A stretch of 60,000 bases of DNA, from NCBI GenBank assembly GCA_037447655.1, contig JBBHKE010001325.1, forward strand, positions 188,001 through 248,000, written 5' to 3'. This DNA comes from Zygnema cylindricum. Its lineage: Eukaryota > Streptophyta > Zygnematophyceae > Zygnematales > Zygnemataceae. The position numbers and the translations under genes are program-made. The notes below the pieces were generated by a model, which ran no database searches, was not told the origin of the DNA, and worked only from the letters and a program-made list of their open reading frames with translations. Below are positions 1 through 10,345 of the stretch, piece by piece (within the stretch, counting starts at the first letter, position 1; each line of letters opens with the position of its first letter).

Positions 1-1047
1 TTTCAATCGACGGTCGTGGTGTGAGCCGGGATTCCGGAGTGGCCGACGTGGCATTTTTCGGGCACCGCCACTCCGGATCACACGTGGCAAGTTCTTACAG
101 GATTGCGGGATTTCCGAAAAGCAAGATGAAGAGTCCGGATGTGACAACTGTCACATTATGGCGATGTCGTACAAGGATCGTACAGAGAGTACTTCGGCAC
201 TTGTATTTTTCTGTACGGTACAGTCATACAATCGTACGACGACCGTATAATGTCAACCGTCAACGATTGGACGAGGACCGTAGAAATTTAACGGTCAACA
301 TTGAAGGAATTTCAACGGTCAACAGAATTCGGCGCGCCGTCAGATCGAACAGTTGACACTGATAGCCAAATTGCAAACAGATGGCACGCGTGAGTGCCAG
401 AATGCCGGAGAGAATATTTTATCGTACTTCGCGATTTAAAAGGAAAATGACACGTGTCATCATCCTATAGGATGTCGGAGAAGAAAAAGACAGAATGACG
501 ATGACTTGTATACCACGTGGCAGACTGAGAGTGGTGCCGAATATCTTCGTACATAAAGTACGGCGACTAACGTACTTTCTATGTACATTATTTAGTGTGT
601 TGCAATTTGATTGGTATAGAGGGGTTGTGAGTAGGTTCTTATGACTTATAATTTTTTTGGTTGGTAGTCGCCTCTCCCAGAGAGCATCTTGTATAAATGG
701 CAAACTTTGGCCAGCTATTACTATCAATTTACTTGACCTTTTTCAGTGATTCTTTTTGCTGCGGACTCAATGGGTAAAGCGGGTGAGAGTTTTTTGCCTG
801 CAGGGTGGCTGCATTTCTAAGGGAAAGTCAAAATGGGTGAATGTGTCCAAATCTCATATTATAACTTTACATTCTGTGGTGGATCTGAGCACACATAAAT
901 TCTTATTTCACAGGGTAGAAGTTGTAATAGGGTTCTGATTGCAAGGGGTCAATCATTTGGGTTTATATAAACTTGGAGTCGGCACTATCTAGATTAGCTT
1001 CTTTGGATCTGCAAATTCCGAGTGGCAATGGAACCCATAGAATTTCA
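1..1047 (+). repeat. Copia C-family LTR, 5' end beyond window
   Basis: The right part matches the LTRs of element C (17469-18656 and 20708-21894) in order: a TATA box (TATAAA at 692-697), the leader CAGTGATTCTTTTTGCTGCG, and the end sequence coding M-E-P-I-E-F before the terminal TTTCA at 1041-1047. C LTRs are about 1188 bp, so about 140 bp lies left of the window. The next bases (CAAACTTC) are not the primer-binding site, so this is either a solo LTR or the 3' LTR of an element to the left. The 5' part is strongly diverged, so this is an older copy than C. It abuts the hAT relic. Confidence 0.8.
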
Positions 1048-2275
1048 CAAACTTCTAACATCGGCACCAACATGCAAAGGTTGAGAACTTAACACCTTCG
1101 TATCAAAAATCTCTAGCAAAAAATTAAGTATTTTATGCCAAACTTTGTCTTGTTCAAAAAAAGACAAAAAAGCAAGTTGCTTTGTCTTAAGATCCAACGC
1201 CGAAGCGATAAACATTTTCATGGGAAGAGTCACAAGCTCAATAGTGCCAAATCGGGTTTCAAAATCGAAAACCATTGCAGATGCAATTTAGTGAATTGCC
1301 GAAAGCCTATTATTTTCAATAGAGGTGTCATTTTCAATTAAAGTGTCATTTTCAATTGAAGTGTCATTTTCAATTGAGGTGTCACGAACCACGCTTTTCA
1401 AAACCTTAAGAAGTGAGTTAATAATAATAGGAACCCAACTCAATGTGACATAACTTTCTCATTCCAAAACTTTTTGAGCCACTATAAAAGGATTTAAAAT
1501 AGTCACTCCTCTTTGAACAACAATCCACGACTCTTCGCTTAATTTTGCACTTATCGCAACCGCTGTATTCATCAAAACACATAATGGTTCTTTCAAATAT
1601 AAAATTGAAGCAGACATAAAGTAACTAGACAACCACTTTGTAGCTATATCGAGCACAAATGTCTTCCACTTAATTCCTAATCGAGTGGTAAAACTTTTGA
1701 GTATGTCTTTTGCTCTCGGGGAGCTCTTTAAAAATCCAACTAGATTCGTGGTAGTTCTCATGTATGCAGACACACGTGGTTCTCGGTGACCAACTTTAGG
1801 AGGTGGTCAACACACACTTGTGCCAGTCACACGACATAGCTTTACCTGCTTTTTTTATGACAACTGCAGTGTCAATCACACAAACTGCCACATCACTTTA
1901 GAATTGTTGTACCTTGTCAACATGTCCTTATATTTGTTTGTAAAGGCTTCTACTGTATGACTGTCGGGAAAGGAGAACACCCTAAGCATACATTTAAGAT
2001 ATCATATTTTGAATTGATGAAATGGGTTGTTAATGAACAGAAAGACTCATTAGACACTAAGTTCATAAGAAACAATTATTGTAAGGGTCTCTCCTTAAAG
2101 TAATTTTGCTAAACTTAAACGAACCTTTATACTTATCTCCTTTATTCTAGAGATTATTCATCCTTAATCTAGGATTCATGTCTTCGGTGCTAACCCTTTG
2201 ATCGTCTCACGAAACTCCACGCTATTTGCCACTCTTAGCGGTTGCGAATCAAAAACTATCCAGCGAATAAGCATA
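1048..2275 (-). pseudogene. hAT transposase relic, C-terminal part
   Basis: Minus-strand fragments read like a hAT transposase. The first, EDMLIRWIVFDSQPLRV, begins at the junction with element A. Next come a segment around 1830-1880 with VIDTAVVIKKAGKAM and CDWHKC, then 1459-1773 with a LDIATKWLSSY-like stretch, then 1045-1275 with ALDLKTKQLAFLSFF. The frame is broken by several stops. Removing element A and one TCTTC duplication joins this part in frame to the N-terminal part at 14464-14850 (SFE|DML). It is therefore one gene split by insertion. It encoded a cut-and-paste transposase and is not functional now. The family call rests on motif resemblance only. Confidence 0.7.
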
Positions 2276-2280
2276 TCTTC

Positions 2281-3183
2281 TGCAATTCTGTGGTCTCTAT
2301 TAACCCAAAGAATGAGCAGCCTATGTAAAGCCCCTATGATTATATTTGCCCCTTCTACTTTCCCGCTGAATAAGCGCCGCCCAGACACACAAATATTCTA
2401 ACCACTCCCACCCTTGTGAGGACAAGACTCCCTTGAGTCAAACGCAAAAAGAATCACTAAATTTGCTCCCCTGAGCAGTAAGTTATGGTTGGTTAAAGAT
2501 GACTTTTATAGTTACAAGCTCTCTTAGAGAGAGTTACCTAAATTTCACTAAGTCCTGGTCTGCCTACTTCCGACTGCCTACTACTAAACCATAGTCCAAT
2601 AGAAACACTATATAGTAGAAGAAGGTACACTAGGCGATGTATTTATTGTACGGCCATTGTACGACATGGCTTTCAAAGTGACGCCTGTCAAAACGGGAGC
2701 CATGGTTCCTCCTCCCATCTTCTCCGGTATCTAATAGTATGGTGCCACGTGGCGTCGCGTGACGCTATCCCTTAAGGCTGCTGGAATTTTATTTCGGGTG
2801 GCGGCTGTAATTGTGGTCGTCCTATCATTTGTATTTATGCGGCTTCGATTCGCTTCCATGCATGAATTGATTAATGCGTGTTTTCGTTAGTCTCCTGCAA
2901 ATTAGTCCGTTTAATAAATAGATGAATATGCGTGAAATGTATTACGTATATCGTTTTGCTAGTGCCTTAATGGATAAGGCTTTGATCAAGATAGTAGTCT
3001 GTAGACCCCGGTTCAAATCCGGCCAGAGGCAATATTTTTCTACAAATAGTAAAATACTTTCTATTTCATTCAGCCTCCTTCTAAATGACGCGGCAACCAT
3101 GGCGTGCCTTTGGTTCTCTCTTTCTCTCTCTTTACATTCTAACTGAAATATAGAAGTGAACAATTAATTACCTCCTTTCAACA
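2281..3183 (-). repeat. 3' LTR of element A
   Basis: It starts TGTTGAAAGG at 3183 and ends in CA at 2281-2282 (minus strand). On the minus strand it carries a TATA-like CTATAAAAG near 2510 and the leader hairpin GACTC-AAGG-GAGTC (2439-2426). A tRNA-like module lies antisense to the element at 2957-3030. G-box-like CCACGTGG is present near 2750. It is homologous over most of its length to the LTR of D, so A and D are sister families. Confidence 0.9.
2957..3030 (+). other. tRNA-like module in LTR of A, antisense to the element
   Basis: It has a D-arm-like TGCCTTAATGGATAAGGC, which closely resembles the D arm of arginine tRNAs. It also has a B box GGTTCAAATCC (3010-3020) inside a T-arm-like stem CCGG/CCGG. 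The anticodon stem does not fold well and the acceptor ends do not pair, so it is not a functional tRNA gene. A second copy is at about 14233-14305. Analogous modules lie antisense in the D and C LTRs. Confidence 0.6.
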
Positions 3184-3196
3184 ATCCCCTTAATTC

Positions 3197-6100
3197 TTAG
3201 TCACTTTTCAATTTTAATCCACAGTTTTCTTTGCAATAAATCAACTTAGGGGAAGGTATTGCTTTTGTCATCATGTATGCGATCATTTCTTTATCAGTTT
3301 TATGAACCAATTTAATGATTTTATTTTCAACCTTCTCTTTGACAAAGCTTTGTCTAATATCCATATGCTTAGCTTTGGAGTGATGTTTCGGATTAGCTGC
3401 AATAAAGATAGCAACCTGATTATCACAAAAAACATTCTGAGTTATTGTTTTTATGAACCCAAGTTCTCCTAGAAGAAATTTCGCCCACATTAATTATTTG
3501 GTGGCAGCACAGGAAGCCATGTATTCAGCCTCTATAGTGGACTGAGCAACTACTTTTTGTTGCTTGCTACTCCAACAACATGCACCAGATCCAATTTGCA
3601 ACACATATCCAGTCGTACACCGCCTTAAAGGCACATCTCCATAACTAGCATCACTCTAGGTTGTGATGTCAGTGTGCTCCCCTCCCAAATGCAGCCACAA
3701 TTCCCTTGTCCCCACCAGATACCTCATCACCCTTTTGGCAGCCTCCCTAGTCTCTCTTTTTTGGTTCATTTAGACTCTTGCTGAGGACTCCTACGGCTGC
3801 AGCTATATCCGGCCAGGTACAATTCATAAAATATATTAAATTGCCTACAATCTGCTTATAAGGGATATTTTCCATAAACCTTCTTTCTATCTTATCTATC
3901 TCATGATTAATGATCAATATTCCTCCCTCTTCACTCCCCTCACACACTTTATTCAAATCCATGGGAGTAGTATATCCGTTTGCTTTCTATATTTGAAATT
4001 TTTATAGCATATTACCAATTGCTTCTTTCTAACTGAGTCTTATAATCTTATTCCCTCTATCTCTCTCCATTTCAATTCCCAAAATATACTTTGTTTCGCC
4101 GAGATCTTTCATGTTAAATCGGCTTCTAAGATCCCGTTTTAGTTTGTTAATTTTATCTAAGTACTAGCTTAAGACCAACAAATCATCCACATAAATAGCA
4201 ATAAATATCACTCCATCCTCATCCTCAAATAAATATACAGAGTGATCTGAACTAATTTTGATATACCCCAAACCGGTCAGAAATTCGTCAAGCTTTATAT
4301 TCCACTGTCGCGGGGCTTGCTTAAGCCCATAGAGTGATTTTATCATTTTGCTAACTTTGTTTTCTTCCCCACTTTCCACGAATCCTTCCGGTTGCCTCAT
4401 GTAAATTTCTTCTTCCAACTCTCCGTGCAAAAAGGCCGTTTTAATATCCATCTGGTGTATTTCTATATCCTCCGTTGCGGCTATACTTAAAAGGATTCTA
4501 ACAAAAGGAAATCTGACTACAGGTGCAAAGGTTTCTTCGTAGTCTATCCCCTTTTTCTGAGTATATTTTTTTGTAACTAACCTAGCTTTGTACCTCTTTA
4601 TGGTATTATCCGGGTTTAATTTAAGTTTAAAAACCCACTTACATCCGATTGGTTTTTGGTTTGGTGGACAATCTACCAACTCCCATATATTGGCTTCCAT
4701 GATAGAGGCCATTTCTTCATTTATAGCTGTAATCCACTGGCTACTTTCTGGAGTGTTTATGGCCTCTAAGTATGTTAGAGGTTCATTTGGGTGAGACATC
4801 TTTGTGAGTTGGTTATTTACTTGTCTTTCTTGAAGTCGTTTACTACTTGTTCTTCCCCCTTCAAAATCGGACGCCGGTATGGAAGGCATCCTTGGGTTTC
4901 GATTAAGGAGATTTTCAGCTCCCCTATCTTCTTATTCCGGTGTCTCATCAAGTTCCTCATAGGTTTGCACTTCGTATTGTGGCGTTGCATCGGATGTTGT
5001 CCTTTCCTCCTTCTCCTTTGGTAGATCAACAATTTTTTCTATTTCTCCCTTTTCTTTCTCTTCATTTTCAAAGTCAAAGTTAGAAAACTGATCTGTTTCA
5101 AATGTGATTTTGACTTCCTTATTTTATTTGAATGGATCAATGGACTTCTCTTCATTCATCACCACTATGTGTTTTACCAAAATTATATCTCTCCTTTTCA
5201 AGTCATACACTCGGTATCCTTTTGTGCTCTCATCATATCCTACAAGATATCTTGGCTTCTCTCTCCCCTCTAACTTCTATTTAGTCTTATAGGAATCCAA
5301 ATTGTAGTCTTGACTTTTGAACACTCTCAAACTAGACAAATCAGGCTTTTTTCCTGTCCACCTCTCATACAGAGTTTCCTCCTTATTTGCTGAAGTTAGG
5401 ACTCTATTTTTGATGAAATTAGCATAGTTCATAGACTTCGCCCAAAACTGCAACCCTATCCTCTTATCTGTTAACATACTTCTCGACATATCTCCTAAAG
5501 TTCTATTCACTCTTTTTGGGACTCCATTTTGTTCCGGATTATATTGAACAGTTTTCTCATGATGAATTCCTTCTTCTTTAAGATATTCTTCAAATTCCCT
5601 TGAGGTGTATTCTTTCCCATTATCACTTCTTATCTCTTTTATTGAGGTTTCGTGTAGTTTTTCACTCTATACTTTATACTCTTTGAAACATCTCAATACC
5701 TCTGACTTATGTCTGAGAAAGTATACCTTCGTGTATCTAGACCAATCATCTGTGATAGTTAACATCCACCTCTTCCCCCCATGTGAAGCATATCTAGCAG
5801 GTCCCCAAAAATCGGTGTGAATTAGATCCCATACTTTCTCTCTCCTAAATGTGGTTGCCTTTGAAAATAGAAGTCTATGAATCTACCCTTGGGCACATCC
5901 TCTGCAATTATCTAAGATCTCATCATCGTCAAAAGAAATACCCTCCACTATTCTTTTTTCTTCATTTTCTTTAATCTATCTAGATGCACATGCCCCAACC
6001 TTTTGTGCCAAAGCATCATCTCATTTGCACACGAGTAAAGAACACTCTTTTCATTGCAAAGAACAATTCTGAACATTCCCTGACTGCACTTCTCAGTTAT

Positions 6101-7463
6101 GAAACAAACCTCATTATCAAAGCTTGTTGTGAAGATTCCTTTCCTAGTTTTTGTTTCAAACTCCTTTTCATCTAGGATAGCTGTTGAGACCAAGTTCTTA
6201 CTAAGTTGTGGAATGTAAAGAACGTCTGAGAGTGTTACAATTGAGGCCTTTCTACCAACTAGAACTTTTAAGTCAACACTTCCAACAAGACTTGTGGTGT
6301 CTACTCTACCATATCCGTACTCTATCTCAACTGTTGGGATCATTCTCACTTTAGTGAACCACCTTTTGTTTTTGAAAATACGCATTGAGGCCCCTGAGTC
6401 TATGATCCACCCATCTTTAGGTGGATCCCTCTTACCAACGAAAGTACACTTTTGTCTCCATGGAATGTCAACATGCTTTTCACTATTTTTCAGATTAAGA
6501 AGAAGCTCCTCAAGCTCTTTTTCCTGTTTGGTATCTCATTCTCTTGCTCATCATGAACTTGAGTTAGGAAAGCCTTTTTATTTCCTCCATTTCTTGAGGT
6601 CCTTTGCCCATCTTTTAGTCAAAGATTTGCATGTTAGTCACAATTTGCCATATAGTGTCTCGGTTTCTTGCAAAAGTGACATAATCCTTCTCGAGAAGTT
6701 CCTCTCCCCTGTCTATCAAATCTGCCACCTCCTTGTCCTCCTTTTCCAAAGTTTTGATAGGGATCTTCTCTCTCTCTCCTCATCACGCTTCCGCCAATCA
6801 ACTCTTGCAGACAATGCTTGAACACTTGGACTCCCTCTCCTAAGCTCTATGGTGCTTTCTTTCACTAAAACCATTCCCACCGTCTCATCCCAATTCCAAT
6901 TGCTATCTCCTATGTCTTGCAATTGATTAATGATATTCTCATACTCTTCATGTAGTTTCATCATTAATGTGTTCACTCTTTGCCTCTTAGACCATGAGTT
7001 TCCTGCACTCTCTAGCTCTCCAAATAATGCTTCTATATCATTGCAATAATTATTCATGCTTCCTCCCTTATAAGTATAAGCTGCAATCTTGTTTTCTACC
7101 AACTGTTGCTGTTGCAATGATCCACTCTTAAATTTGTTAACTAGTGATATCCAAATCTGAGATGACGATTTGACATGCATAAGGGAAATGGCAATGCCCT
7201 TTGCTACACTTTTAAGAATTAAGAGCTTAGCAACCTTGTCTTTGTAGTTCCATTTTTCATACTATGACCTTTCGATGTGAACCCTTGTCGCCGTTGCTGG
7301 TGGTGCTGCTGCCGATATCGCCTTCGGCAATGGTGTCACTTGAGTTGCAACTCCTCCCATTTCTCCTTCCATGACAATCTCCTCTCGTTCCTTGTCTTCA
7401 TCCTTAGTGATTGTGTCAGCTGTTCTACCTACTGTAGAGGCAGAGTTGCCAAAAAAAAGCGTT
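3197..7463 (-). pseudogene. Element A gag-pol, main part (degenerate)
   Basis: Read on the minus strand. Gag is at 7180-6716 (capsid-like, ending WRKRDEERER) and continues in another frame to a zinc knuckle CHFCKKPRHYMANC near 6640. The protease start WIIDSGAS is near 6400. The GAG-pre-integrase motif LWHKRLGH is near 6000. Integrase remnants lie at 5820-5277. RT is at 4889-4164 (WELVDCPPNQKPIGCKWVFK, KSLYGLKQAPRQW, IYVDDLLVLS). RNase H is at about 3962-3197, with SDASYGDVP near 3640 and FCDNQVA near 3425. Stops interrupt integrase, follow YVDD directly, and break RNase H. This is a complete copia domain order that can no longer be translated. The gag N-terminus lies beyond element B at 13577. 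Confidence 0.88.
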
Positions 7464-7468
7464 CTCCA

Positions 7469-8283
7469 TGTTGTCTTTTTGGAAAGCTTTCAGTCTCAGA
7501 GCAGCGCAGCTGCTTTACAGACAAAGCAACCCAGCTGCTATACAGACAGAGCAGCGCAGCTGCTATACAGCAGCGCAGCTGCTATACAACAGCGCAGCTG
7601 CTATACAGCAGAGCAACTGCTATACAGCAGAGCTGCTGCTATACAGCAGAGCAGCTGCTATACAGCAGAGCAGCTGCTATACAGCAAAGCAGCGCAGCAG
7701 CAGAGCAGCGCAGCAGCGAAGCTGCAACATAGACAGGACAAGGCAACCACGATTATATTTGATATTGTCCGTCAGACAACGCAACGTCTGATATTCTTAA
7801 TGTGATTCTGTACAGGATAGAGCAACTGCGATAAATACGATTCTAGTTAGCTTAGTGATAGCTCAGTGGTAGCTTAGTGATAGCTCAATGGTAGCTTGAC
7901 AGGTTAGTGGTAGCTTGGTGGTTTGATGTACCTCTCAAGTACACTGGTGTTGCCAGTTCAACACAAGTATAAGACTTAGGACTCATAACATATTATGTAT
8001 CCAGACTTCCAAGTAGTAAAACTGCAAACAGTTTTTGGGAAACTTCTGAGTATTATATCTTGAGTGTTGTCGAGTCAATTGTGTTATAACTTTGGGAGTT
8101 ATCATTGTTTATGCTACTCTATATTCTGATAGAGTTTTGTGAGGTTTGGATGCTTGTATAAGAATTGGTGAGCACTTAAGAACATCTGTTTTGTAGGATT
8201 CTTGATAGCTTCTGAGAGTGTATCATGTCTACTTCTACTGCTACTGCTGCTCCTCCACCTGCACCGGTGGTTGTAGAACAACA
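7469..8283 (+). repeat. 5' LTR of element B
   Basis: It runs from TGTTGTCTTTTTGG to AGAACAACA. A CAGCTG-rich hairpin array occupies about 7500-7735, followed near 7855 by a second array of AGCTTAGTGATAGCTCAGTG-like repeats. The gag start codon (8225) lies 59 bp before the LTR end, so the gag N-terminus is encoded by the LTR. Confidence 0.93.
7505..7735 (+). repeat. Tandem hairpin minisatellite inside LTR of B
   Basis: Nine irregular copies of a roughly 19-bp unit with core GCTGCTATACAGCAGC. Most copies are a perfect self-complementary hairpin (GCTGCT, loop ATAC, AGCAGC). The 3' LTR (about 12608-12840) has ten copies with different interruptions, so copy number has changed since insertion. 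Long open frames across it are an artefact of the repeat. Confidence 0.85.
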
Positions 8284-9235
8284 GGTTATGGGCCTGTCAT
8301 CAAGAATTCCTATCTTTTCCGGGGATAAGTATGTTTACTGGGCGGATATGGTGGAAACACATTTTGAAAATGTCAATCTTTTAGATATCTTGGATGGTTC
8401 GCTGGATGAATCTGATCCGTCATGGTCTAAGAAAAATACGCAAGCTCGTTCTATTCTAAAATTTTGTATATCTGAGGACTTAGCTATGTCTCGGATAAAG
8501 ATGGAAAAATCAATTGATATGTGGAAATCTCTTAAAAGTGATTATGAAAAGGCCAATGTCCAGGAAGAGCTTCTATTGGCTGGAAAAATTTGGGACTATA
8601 AGTACACTGGCGGTACAATGGCTGAATATTCTAACAAATTTCGTATCCTTGTAGATGCACATGCTTGTGCAGGTGGGGTGTTTCCTCCTTTTCAACAGGC
8701 GGCATTGCTCATGAGGGGTCTCCCTCGTAGTATGAAAGGAGCATCTAACATGCTCAAACAAAAAGATAAAGCTAGCTGGACTTTACAGTTCGCCATCAAT
8801 ATTTTACTACAGGAGGAAGCTACATCTAATATTCTCAATGTTGAGGAAGCAGGGGCTTTTAATTCAGACTTTGAGAGAAAAGGACAGTTTAATCAGCAAA
8901 GAAATCAGTATAATCAGTTCAGACATTTTAATCAAGGTGGAAATAGACAATCCAACAATGCATGCTTTTATTGTAGTGAGAGAGGTCATAGATACAAATT
9001 TTGTCCTAAGCTTAAAAAATCTAACGATACAGGTTTATACCGGCCGGGATGGCAACAAAGCCAGTTTTACAAAGGCTTCACGGGGACTACACCTCGTGGA
9101 AATGCACTATTTTCGGCTTCTTCGTCTCTCCAAGACGAGAATTTGACGGTTTCTACGGAGGACGATACGGATCTATTCGCTATGGCGGCTGCAATGGAGG
9201 GCGCGAAGGACCCCCGATGGATAATGGATACATGA
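8225..9235 (+). CDS. Element B Gag (336 codons, stop in protease motif)
   Basis: This is the retrotransposon structural protein that would form the cytoplasmic virus-like particle. The ATG lies in the LTR. The peptide reads through the LTR end and the primer-binding site (…EQQVMGLSSRIPIF). Residues about 30-200 are a copia-type capsid region. Residues 241-254 are a zinc knuckle CFYCSERGHRYKFC (C-x2-C-x4-H-x4-C). The frame ends ...WIMDT with TGA at 9233-9235, exactly where the catalytic glycine of the protease D-T-G-A-S motif should stand (expected GGA). The same frame continues with A-S-A-H-M, so this is a nonsense mutation in a gag-pol frame rather than a natural gag terminus. Confidence 0.88.
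   Translation: MSTSTATAAPPPAPVVVEQQVMGLSSRIPIFSGDKYVYWADMVETHFENVNLLDILDGSLDESDPSWSKKNTQARSILKFCISEDLAMSRIKMEKSIDMWKSLKSDYEKANVQEELLLAGKIWDYKYTGGTMAEYSNKFRILVDAHACAGGVFPPFQQAALLMRGLPRSMKGASNMLKQKDKASWTLQFAINILLQEEATSNILNVEEAGAFNSDFERKGQFNQQRNQYNQFRHFNQGGNRQSNNACFYCSERGHRYKFCPKLKKSNDTGLYRPGWQQSQFYKGFTGTTPRGNALFSASSSLQDENLTVSTEDDTDLFAMAAAMEGAKDPRWIMDT
8284..8294 (+). other. Primer-binding site of B (half-tRNA-iMet type)
   Basis: GGTTATGGGCC directly follows the LTR terminal CA. It is complementary to the anticodon stem-loop (…GGCCCAUAACC…) of initiator tRNA-Met rather than to the tRNA 3' end. This is the priming mode known for Drosophila copia. The match in B is 11 nt, shorter than in C and D. 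Confidence 0.75.
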
Positions 9236-10345
9236 GCGTCAGCCCACATGTGCTGGAACAAGGCCATCTTCAAAAATCTGAAAGCAACGCCGGAGAAAAA
9301 TATTTATTATGCTTGTGGAATGAGTGTCCAAACTCGTGCTGTGGGTGATGTGTCATCACTAATTGATGTAGAAAGACAAGCAATTGAAAGGACTCTTCAC
9401 AATGTCTTATTTGTGCCAGACTTTAAGAAAAATCTGTTTTCTACGTCGTTGGTAGAGAGCAAAGGCTTTGAGGTTAATTTGAAAAATGGTCGGCAGGTTG
9501 TTAGCAAAAATGGCAAGGTTGCGGTTACAGGTACTAGAGATCGTAGCAAGATGTATCACATGGATATGGCTAATACCAAGGAGAATGATGTTCTGTACTC
9601 TGGTATTTTGCACTCACATGAGTTGTGGCATAAAAGATTAGGCCATGTAAACTATGATAGTTTGAAGAAAATGGTCCTTGCTGGAAAAATAGAGGGTGTA
9701 TCAATCATAGATGAGCCGGTCAAAACTTGCGATGGTTGCGCTTTAGGCAAAATCCACAGATTGCCATTTCCTAAAGAGTCTGAGCATCGGTCAACGAAAC
9801 TTTTACAACAAATTCATTCAGATGTCTTTGGTTCGGCGAAGGTTCCATCTACCGGAGGGATGAAATACATGGTCACCTTCACAGATGATTTCTCCAGGTT
9901 TACTAAAGTTTACTTCATGAAGGAGAAGAGTGAAGTGTTTGGTCACTTCAAACACTATAAAGCATGGGCTGAAAAACTTCATAATTCATCTATTCTACAG
10001 CTCAGATCGGACAATGGTGGTGAATATACATCGAAAGAATTTGAAACCTTTTTACTTGAGGAAGGCATTAGTCATCTATTGACTGTTCCATATTCACCGG
10101 AACAAAATGGGGTGTCGGAAAGATTGAATAGAACTCTCACGGAAAGCTTTAGGTCTATGCTCGCAGAAAAAAATGTGGATCCGAAATTCTGAGCTGAGGC
10201 TCTAAATTGTGCAGTGTATATTAAAAATAGGATAGGATCAAGATCGGTAGAAACAACTCCTTACGAAATCTCGACAGGTAGCAAACCAGATGTTAGCCAT
10301 TTCAAGGTCTTTGGTAGTCAATGCTTTATATTGGATACGTCTACA
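9236..10345 (+). pseudogene. Element B protease-integrase
   Basis: This continues the gag frame after the TGA. The protease remainder is ASAHM and onward. The GAG-pre-integrase and zinc region has LWHKRLGHV and CDGC (HHCC). The integrase catalytic core carries D in IHSDVFG, D in LRSDNGGEY and E in SPEQNGVSER, so the DDE triad is intact. The frame is interrupted by TGA at 10190-10192 (in the F-W-A-E motif, expected TGG) and another TGA near 10351 (expected W before KMEPKG). Both look like TGG-to-TGA changes. It would have inserted the cDNA in the nucleus. Confidence 0.88.

Noticed and set aside
2957-3030. A functional tRNA gene
   Set aside because: The D and T arms are tRNA-like, but the acceptor and anticodon stems do not pair and the sequence is part of an LTR present in several copies.
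7277-7805. Overlapping plus-strand open frames rich in Gln/Ala/Tyr/Ser
   Set aside because: They are translations of the CAGCTG hairpin array in LTR B in three frames; repeats keep all frames open.
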